A stretch of DNA of 64,000 nt from Neobacillus jeddahensis (GTDB lineage: Bacteria; Bacillota; Bacilli; Bacillales; Cytobacillaceae), in NCBI RefSeq assembly GCF_000612625.1, contig NZ_CCAS010000008.1, positions 1 to 64,000 on the forward strand, given 5' to 3'. Positions 58,738-64,000 of the stretch are shown one piece after another (within the stretch, counting starts at the first letter, position 1; every line of letters begins with the position of its first letter). The notes under the pieces are model-generated. The model was given only the letters and a program-made list of their open reading frames with translations. It did not search any database and was not told the origin of the DNA. The position numbers and the translations under genes are program-made.

Positions 58738-58890
58738 CTAATTTTTATTATATTAGCAACTGGAAATTTTTCTCTCACAGGAGTTAATTCAAATCTTCCT
58801 CTATTGTAAGCGGAGTTTTGCAAGTTAAGAGACTAGACCCTCAACCAATCTAGTCTCCCAGGCAATTTATTTTTTGCTAAATCAGTAACT

Positions 58891-58903
58891 GGTGTCAGGC
58901 ACC
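58891..58903. repeat. Hairpin repeat between glpX and rho
   Basis: Exact GGTGTCAGGCACC, single copy. Confidence 0.85.
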
Positions 58904-58924
58904 ATATATTCGAATTTGAGAATT

Positions 58925-58986
58925 GTCCAGCTGCGCCTAGGGGCTCGGGGTCATAAGCCCCTGCGAAAGGCGCTTCCGCTTTTCTT
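58925..58986. repeat. Compound hairpin element after glpX
   Basis: Outer arms GCGCCT/AGGCGC enclose GGGGCT/AGCCCC, ending GCGCTTCCGCTTTTC. Related fragments occur at about 34165-34250, 35728-35755, 51950-51978 and 61485-61528. It may double as glpX terminator. Confidence 0.6.
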
Positions 58987-58987
58987 T

Positions 58988-59950
58988 TTATTTAATGACG
59001 AGGTTGGGTTTCTTTTTCAAGCTGTGCCGGCCTTCGATGAAGCGGACGGTGCCTGATTTGGCGCGCATAACGATGGAATGGGTGGAGCCGTATGCGCCTT
59101 TGAATTGGACGCCGCGGAGCAGTTCTCCGTCAGTGACTCCGGTTGCGGCAAAGATAGCGTCATCGCCTTTCACAAGGTCTTCCATTCGTAAGATCCGATT
59201 TACATCTAAGCCCATTTTAACACAGCGCTCAAGCTCGGCATCATTTTGCGGCAATAATTTCCCAATGATTTCCCCGCCAAGACATTTCAGCGCAACGGCT
59301 GAGAGGACTCCCTCCGGCGCACCGCCTGATCCAAATAGAATATCAACCCCAGTGTTATCGAAAGCGGTATTAATCGCACCGGCCACATCACCGTCATTGA
59401 TGAGTTTGATCCGGGCACCAGCATCACGAAGCTGGGCAATGATATGTTCATGGCGCGGGCGGTTTAACACGGTGGCCACAACATCCTCGATATCCTTGTT
59501 TTTCGCTTTTGCGACTGCTTTTAGGTTGTCCAAAACAGAGGCGTCAATATCGACACAACCGACGGCTTCCGGACCAACAGCGATTTTCTCCATATACATA
59601 TCCGGTGCATGCAGCAGATTGCCATGATCAGCGACGGCCAAAACTGCTAAAGCATTCCAACCGCCTGATGCCAAAATATTCGTGCCTTCGAGCGGATCAA
59701 CGGCGACATCGACTCGTGGTCCATAGCCTGTACCAAGCTTTTCCCCGATATATAGCATAGGTGCCTCGTCCATTTCTCCTTCGCCAATCACAACGGTTCC
59801 CTTCATTGGAACCGTGTCAAACACATCACGCATAGCAGAAGTTGCCGCACCATCGGCTTCGTCTTTCCTTCCGCGCCCCATCCAGCGGGCTGAAGCAAGG
59901 GCAGCTCCTTCTGTGACACGAACAAGTTCCATCGATAAACTTCTTTCCAT
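58988..59950 (-). CDS. glpX: Class II fructose-1,6-bisphosphatase
   Basis: Gluconeogenic phosphatase of the GlpX type, 320 residues. Metal-binding motifs are [14 protein letters not shown] and [11 protein letters not shown]; the substrate region contains [16 protein letters not shown]. Lies between murA2 and rho as in Bacillus. Tal, FbaA and GlpX in one row give a small central-carbon cluster. Confidence 0.95.
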   Translation of the reverse strand: MERSLSMELVRVTEGAALASARWMGRGRKDEADGAATSAMRDVFDTVPMKGTVVIGEGEMDEAPMLYIGEKLGTGYGPRVDVAVDPLEGTNILASGGWNALAVLAVADHGNLLHAPDMYMEKIAVGPEAVGCVDIDASVLDNLKAVAKAKNKDIEDVVATVLNRPRHEHIIAQLRDAGARIKLINDGDVAGAINTAFDNTGVDILFGSGGAPEGVLSAVALKCLGGEIIGKLLPQNDAELERCVKMGLDVNRILRMEDLVKGDDAIFAATGVTDGELLRGVQFKGAYGSTHSIVMRAKSGTVRFIEGRHSLKKKPNLVIK

Positions 59951-60125
59951 CTGTTTCCATCTCCCATTTTCTCTTTTGCCTATCTATCTATGTAGAGTTG
60001 TCAATATCGCATGAGTGAGTCTGTCTAGTATTTTCAGATGTTCCTTTTAGGTGTTTTTCCGATGTTTTTTTCAAAGATGTGCTGACAGAACCCCTATCAA
60101 TTGCTCGTTTTTAGATTCACTATCA

Positions 60126-61412
60126 TTAGGTGTTTTTCAGTTGTTCTAGTTCCTCTTGTGTCAGTGCTTCCCGCCAAACGGTCGCACCGAGGCCGTTTAA
60201 TTTTTCAACGAGATTACTGTAGCCGCGGTCAATATGCTCAAGACCGGTGACTTCTGTAATTCCTTCTGCAATCAGGCCGGCAATCACTAGGGCAGCCCCT
60301 GCTCGCAGGTCGCTAGCCTTCACTTTTGCCCCTTGAAGATGGATCGGACCGTTTATAATCGCCGAACGCCCTTCCACCTTAATATTGGCGTTCATTCTTC
60401 TTAATTCATCAATATGTTTAAAACGGGCACCATAAATGGTATCAGTAACCACACTTGAACCGGTTGCCTTTGTTAGCAGCGTAGTAAAGGGCTGCTGCAG
60501 GTCCGTCGGGAAGCCAGGATAAACGAGTGTTTTAATATCAACCGCTTTCAATTTAGTAGAACCGTCAACAAACACTTGATCATCACCAGACTCAACGTGA
60601 ACGCCCATCTCACGGAGCTTGGCAGTCAGCGATTCTAAATGATGGGGAATGACATTGTCAATTAAAACCCCTTCACCTACAGCGGCACCTAAAATCATAT
60701 ATGTCCCTGCTTCAATCCGGTCAGGGATGATCGTGTGACGGCAGCCGTGTAACGTATCAACGCCATCGATGCGAATGACATCGGTTCCGGCGCCTTTAAT
60801 TTTCGCCCCCATATTCGTTAAAAGGGTGGCAACGTCAATGATTTCTGGCTCCTTTGCTGCGTTTTCAATGACCGTCCGTCCCTTCGCACGCACCGCAGCC
60901 AGCATAATATTGATGGTCGCGCCAACACTGACAACATCAAGGTATATACGAGCACCGCGCAGTTCGTCGGCACGTAAATAAATGGCACCTTGCTCGTTCG
61001 TGATTTGTGCACCGAGTGCCTCAAAACCTTTAATATGTTGGTCAATCGGTCTTGGACCTAGATGGCAGCCGCCTGGAAGACCAATGACTGCCTTTTTGAA
61101 GCGTCCGAGCATAGCCCCCATTAAATAATAGGAAGCACGCAATTTTTTCACCTTGCCGTTTGGCAAAGGCATAGAAATCATGGTCGATGGGTCGACCGTC
61201 ATTTCATCGTCCGAAATGTGAACATTCCCGCCGATTTCCTCAAGCAGGCCCTTCAAGATTTCGACATCTGAAATATCCGGTAAGCCCTCAATTGTCACGG
61301 GTGATTCGGCTAAAATGGTGGCGGGGATTAAGGCAACGGCACTATTTTTAGCTCCGCTAATGCGAACCGTTCCCTTTAAAGGATACCCGCCGGCAATTTT
61401 AAGTTTTTCCAT
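60126..61412 (-). CDS. murA2: UDP-N-acetylglucosamine 1-carboxyvinyltransferase (second copy type)
   Basis: Transfers enolpyruvate from PEP to UDP-GlcNAc in peptidoglycan synthesis. The 428-residue product has the active cysteine in [15 protein letters not shown] (about 117) and the N-terminal [19 protein letters not shown]. Position beside tal and glpX identifies the MurAB/MurZ paralogue; the main MurA is normally elsewhere. Start at ATG 61412 (MEKLKIAGG), with GAAGGGAG upstream. Confidence 0.94.
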   Translation of the reverse strand: MEKLKIAGGYPLKGTVRISGAKNSAVALIPATILAESPVTIEGLPDISDVEILKGLLEEIGGNVHISDDEMTVDPSTMISMPLPNGKVKKLRASYYLMGAMLGRFKKAVIGLPGGCHLGPRPIDQHIKGFEALGAQITNEQGAIYLRADELRGARIYLDVVSVGATINIMLAAVRAKGRTVIENAAKEPEIIDVATLLTNMGAKIKGAGTDVIRIDGVDTLHGCRHTIIPDRIEAGTYMILGAAVGEGVLIDNVIPHHLESLTAKLREMGVHVESGDDQVFVDGSTKLKAVDIKTLVYPGFPTDLQQPFTTLLTKATGSSVVTDTIYGARFKHIDELRRMNANIKVEGRSAIINGPIHLQGAKVKASDLRAGAALVIAGLIAEGITEVTGLEHIDRGYSNLVEKLNGLGATVWREALTQEELEQLKNT

Positions 61413-61687
61413 TTTCGACTCCCTTCTAAGCCCTATGTAGGTCATGCTGATTGATAAACTTAGGGCTTTCATTTTAGCGAAAGCGCGTTCAGTAATAACT
61501 GTCTATCCTCACGCGCTTCCGCTTTTAGTCAAAAGGCCCTAGCATCAAACGAGGCTCTAGGTATATTTTTCCAACACAAAAAGTCAAATTCCGACAGCTT
61601 GTCTATTCTTTAGTTTACACGAAAATTTTATTTTCATGTATGGATATCAAAAAAAATTTACGAAAATGGAAAAAACTGTTGGACTCT

Positions 61688-62338
61688 TTATGCGTTTGTA
61701 CGGGTATTCCAGTCTTTTAGGAACCCTTCGATTCCTTTATCCGTTAATGGATGATGGAACAAGCCGATTAATACTTTGTAAGGAATGGTCGCAATGTCGG
61801 CGCCTCTTAAAGCAGCTTCTGTGACATGGATTGGATTACGGATGGAGGCAGCGATAATTTCTGATTCGATGCCATGAACCGCAAAGATGTCGGAAATTTG
61901 TGAGATTAGATCTAAGCCATTTTGACCGATATCATCTAATCTGCCAAGGAATGGAGAAACATATGTAGCGCCTGCTCTAGCTGCAAGCAATGCTTGGTTT
62001 GCATTAAAGATTAAGGTAACGTTTGTTTTGATGCCTTCTTTTGAAAAAGCATGGCATGCTTTTAAGCCGTCTGGAGTCATGGGAACTTTTACGGTGATAT
62101 TTGGTGCGATCGCTGCTAATTCTTTTCCTTCTCTAATCATGCCCTCTGCATCAAGAGCGATGACTTCAGCACTAACAGAACCAGGAACAAGCTCGGCAAT
62201 TTCCTTGATACGTTCATGAAATGATACATCTTTTTCTCTTGCAACAAGCGATGGGTTGGTGGTAACCCCTGCTAGTAAGCCTAGTTCATGTACTTCGCGG
62301 ATTTCATCCAAGTTTGCAGTATCAATAAAAAATTTCAT
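61688..62338 (-). CDS. tal: Transaldolase, short TalC/MipB type
   Basis: Pentose-phosphate enzyme of 216 residues. The Schiff-base lysine lies in [37 protein letters not shown] and [13 protein letters not shown] are family marks. Equals ywjH of B. subtilis. The short type can also act as fructose-6-phosphate aldolase in some members; transaldolase is likelier here. Confidence 0.95.
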   Translation of the reverse strand: MKFFIDTANLDEIREVHELGLLAGVTTNPSLVAREKDVSFHERIKEIAELVPGSVSAEVIALDAEGMIREGKELAAIAPNITVKVPMTPDGLKACHAFSKEGIKTNVTLIFNANQALLAARAGATYVSPFLGRLDDIGQNGLDLISQISDIFAVHGIESEIIAASIRNPIHVTEAALRGADIATIPYKVLIGLFHHPLTDKGIEGFLKDWNTRTNA

Positions 62339-62391
62339 CGTTTTCCCTCCATTTTTTCGACTAAATTTTCAGACTCTAATTACAGACTGAA

Positions 62392-62412
62392 ACCGCCCTT
62401 AGTAAGGACGGT
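62392..62412. other. Hairpin between fbaA and tal
   Basis: ACCGCCCTT pairs with AAGGACGGT (one G-T pair), loop AGT. T tail is on the plus side only, so termination of fbaA here is uncertain. Confidence 0.4.
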
Positions 62413-62500
62413 TTTCATCTTATCATAATTTACGTCATCATGTTGTCTAATCGTGTCGATTGCCTTTCGTAGAAATGGCAATCCACGCTTTAGAAGTAGA

Positions 62501-63355
62501 TTACGCTCTGTTTGAAGAACCAAATTCACGGATTTTACCGATGACAGTTTCTTTAATCGCGTCACGAGCTGGTCCTAAATATTTTCGTGGATCGTACTCT
62601 TCAGGTAATGCTGCAAGTGTTTCACGAACAGCTTTAGCAGAAGCGATTTGGTTTTCAGTGTTTACGTTGATTTTAGCAGTTCCAAGTGAAATTGATTTTT
62701 GAATATCCTTTGTAGGAATTCCAGTTCCACCATGAAGAACTAACGGCATACCTGTAAGATTTCCGATTTCTTCCATTTCTTTGAAACCAAGGTTTGGTTC
62801 GCCTTTGTAAGGACCGTGAACAGAACCTAATGCAGGAGCAAGGCAGTCAATACCAGTGCGTTTTACAAGTTCCACACACTCCTGGGCATCAGCGTACATG
62901 ATTCCACCAATTACATCGTCCTCTTGTCCGCCAACAGTTCCTAATTCCGCCTCAACAGACACACCTTTTGAATGAGCATATTCTACTACTTTAGAAGTAG
63001 TTGCTACGTTTTCGTCAAATGGGTGGTGAGAAGCATCGATCATAACTGAAGTGAAACCAGCGTCAATCGCTTCTTTACATTTATCAAAGCTTGAACCGTG
63101 GTCAAGGTGAATAGCCACTGGAACAGTAATTTTATAATCTTCCAATAAACCTTCTACCATTTTAACAACCGTTTTGAAACCGCCAATATAACGGCCAGCG
63201 CCTTCAGAAACACCTAGGATAACTGGTGATTTTTCTGCTTCTGCCGCTTGAAGAATAGCTTGAGTGAACTCAAGATTATTAATGTTAAATTGCCCAACAG
63301 CGTAGCCTTCTGCTTTCGCTTTAATAAGCATGTCTTTCATTGATACTAAAGGCAT
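62501..63355 (-). CDS. fbaA: Class II fructose-bisphosphate aldolase
   Basis: Zinc aldolase of glycolysis and gluconeogenesis, 284 residues. Metal and substrate sites are in [41 protein letters not shown] and VLHGGTGI. A strong AAGGAGGAAG site precedes the ATG. Between spo0F and tal as in other Bacillus. Confidence 0.97.
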   Translation of the reverse strand: MPLVSMKDMLIKAKAEGYAVGQFNINNLEFTQAILQAAEAEKSPVILGVSEGAGRYIGGFKTVVKMVEGLLEDYKITVPVAIHLDHGSSFDKCKEAIDAGFTSVMIDASHHPFDENVATTSKVVEYAHSKGVSVEAELGTVGGQEDDVIGGIMYADAQECVELVKRTGIDCLAPALGSVHGPYKGEPNLGFKEMEEIGNLTGMPLVLHGGTGIPTKDIQKSISLGTAKINVNTENQIASAKAVRETLAALPEEYDPRKYLGPARDAIKETVIGKIREFGSSNRA

Positions 63356-63482
63356 AATTCTTCCTCCTTAAATTAGCTTACTATCATTTCTGTAACAGGG
63401 TCTTCCATAAAAGGATTTCCCTCTCATTTGTCGTTTATGTATAAATCAGAAATGATATTCAGCCTGTTAAAAGTTCATATGT

Positions 63483-63491
63483 ATCATAACA
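63483..63491 (-). promoter_or_regulatory. Candidate extended -10 promoter of fbaA
   Basis: Minus strand TGTTATGAT (TGn plus TATGAT); no good -35 found. Confidence 0.4.
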
Positions 63492-63590
63492 AAACAACGG
63501 AGGAAATGCCATTATTCGAGCACAGTTTTTCAAACTGTCATAATGAAAGCGCACCCAACTTAATCCAGCGTTTTTCTAACTGGCTTTTAT

Positions 63591-63654
63591 AAAAAATAAT
63601 GACGGTTCTGGTGATTCTTTCGTAAGGTACCACCAGAAATGCATTGTCATTATT
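63591..63654 (-). terminator. Terminator of spo0F
   Basis: AATAATGAC (63595-63603) pairs with GTCATTATT (63646-63654), with an inner TTCTGGTG/CACCAGAA stem and six T on the minus strand. Confidence 0.85.
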
Positions 63655-63657
63655 TGA

Positions 63658-64000
63658 TTATTTTGTTTGCTGTGGAATATGTTTCCGAACCGCAGCCCGG
63701 ATATCATCAATATCGAAGGGTTTCGCAAAATGAGTGATGGCGCCTAGGTCTTTGGCTTCTTGAATCATATCCAATTCGCCATAGGCAGTCATGATGATGA
63801 CACGTATATCTGGGTCGATGACTTTCATACGTTTCAGGATTTCAATCCCGTCCATTCCCGGTATTTTCATATCGAGCAAAACAAGGTCTGGGTCATGCTT
63901 TGTAACAATCTCTAATGCTTGAATGCCATTTGCTGCCTGAAATGTTTGGTATCCTTCTTTTTGAAATACCTCATTTAGTAAAATTCGAATACCAAATTGA
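63658..64000 (-). CDS. spo0F: Sporulation phosphorelay response regulator Spo0F (5' end cut by window)
   Basis: Single-domain response regulator passing phosphate from Kin kinases to Spo0B. The readable 114 residues start at [11 protein letters not shown] and run through phosphoacceptor [13 protein letters not shown] (Asp54 in B. subtilis) to [17 protein letters not shown]. They are nearly the same as B. subtilis Spo0F; about 11 N-terminal residues lie outside the window. The frame stays open across the apparent internal ATG at 63879, so the start is not there. Confidence 0.96.
   Translation of the reverse strand, partial: QFGIRILLNEVFQKEGYQTFQAANGIQALEIVTKHDPDLVLLDMKIPGMDGIEILKRMKVIDPDIRVIIMTAYGELDMIQEAKDLGAITHFAKPFDIDDIRAAVRKHIPQQTK

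Larger units (their letters stand above)
58550..58987. other. Intergenic region between glpX and rho
   Basis: AT-rich rho leader with a promoter, a hairpin repeat (58891) and a compound hairpin element next to the glpX stop. No gene. Confidence 0.75.
63356..63657. other. Intergenic region between spo0F and fbaA
   Basis: Holds the spo0F terminator and a likely fbaA promoter. No gene. Confidence 0.75.

Noticed and set aside
63658-63879. Short response regulator starting at the internal ATG 63879
   Set aside because: The frame continues upstream to the window end with perfect Spo0F sequence; it is a partial gene, not a short one.

Overview
The window is a 64 kb piece of a Bacillaceae chromosome from an endospore former (spo0F, spoIIR and a YhcN/YlaJ-type sporulation lipoprotein are present). 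Most of it follows the Bacillus order fbaA-tal-murA2-glpX-rho-rpmE-tdk-prfA-prmC-spoIIR-ywlB-ywlC-mntP-ywlE-rpiB-ywlG-glyA-upp-atp, nearly all on the minus strand. No rRNA, tRNA, CRISPR array, phage or insertion sequence was seen.

Layout from left to right. (1) 0-8.5 kb is a general-stress region. It holds rsbV-rsbW-sigB plus a receiver-PP2C phosphatase of the B. cereus RsbY type, then small stress-like proteins, a CorA-type transporter, a TrkA-C membrane protein, a multi-helix mechanosensitive-channel-like protein and a lipoprotein. Five good and one weaker sigma-B promoters can be read upstream of these genes, so the block looks like a local sigma-B regulon. (2) 8.7-19.6 kb is an 11-gene nuoABCDHIJKLMN operon without the NADH-oxidising subunits NuoE, NuoF and NuoG; its NuoC has a long Ala/Lys repeat arm. 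(3) 20.0-27.5 kb is the F1Fo ATP synthase operon atpZIBEFHAGDC. (4) 27.7-31.5 kb holds a translationally coupled NERD protein and subtilisin-like protease, plus a 164-bp tandem duplication. (5) 31.5-38.5 kb holds upp, a HAD phosphatase and an inserted galactitol-type PTS operon with an AraD-like enzyme and a PRD regulator. (6) 38.5-44.1 kb is conserved housekeeping (glyA, ywlG, rpiB, ywlE, mntP, ywlC, ywlB-like), with a dense DnaA-box cluster between ywlB and ywlC. (7) 44.3-51.6 kb is a visibly AT-richer nine-gene catabolic operon: PRD regulator, metallohydrolase, small PRD protein, SFCGS protein, DUF4312, DUF4311, DUF4310, a DgaE-like PLP lyase and a DgaF-like aldolase. It lacks a recognisable transporter unless the SFCGS/DUF4310-4312 set is one, and is the best candidate for an undescribed system. 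(8) 52-64 kb is spoIIR to spo0F, with spo0F cut by the window end.

A second cross-cutting observation is a family of 13-bp hairpin repeats (GGTGTCAGGCACC) scattered through the window. They are often paired in direct orientation. One pair lies in frame inside prmC, one copy lies inside ywlC, and one supplies the stop codon of nuoH. A GC-swapped form (GGGGTCAGGCCCC) changes both sides of the stem together, which argues for selection on the hairpin.

Both sugar operons carry a CcpA cre-like site overlapping the -35 box, so both are expected to be catabolite-repressed. All functions are inferred from sequence reading and family knowledge; no search was run.
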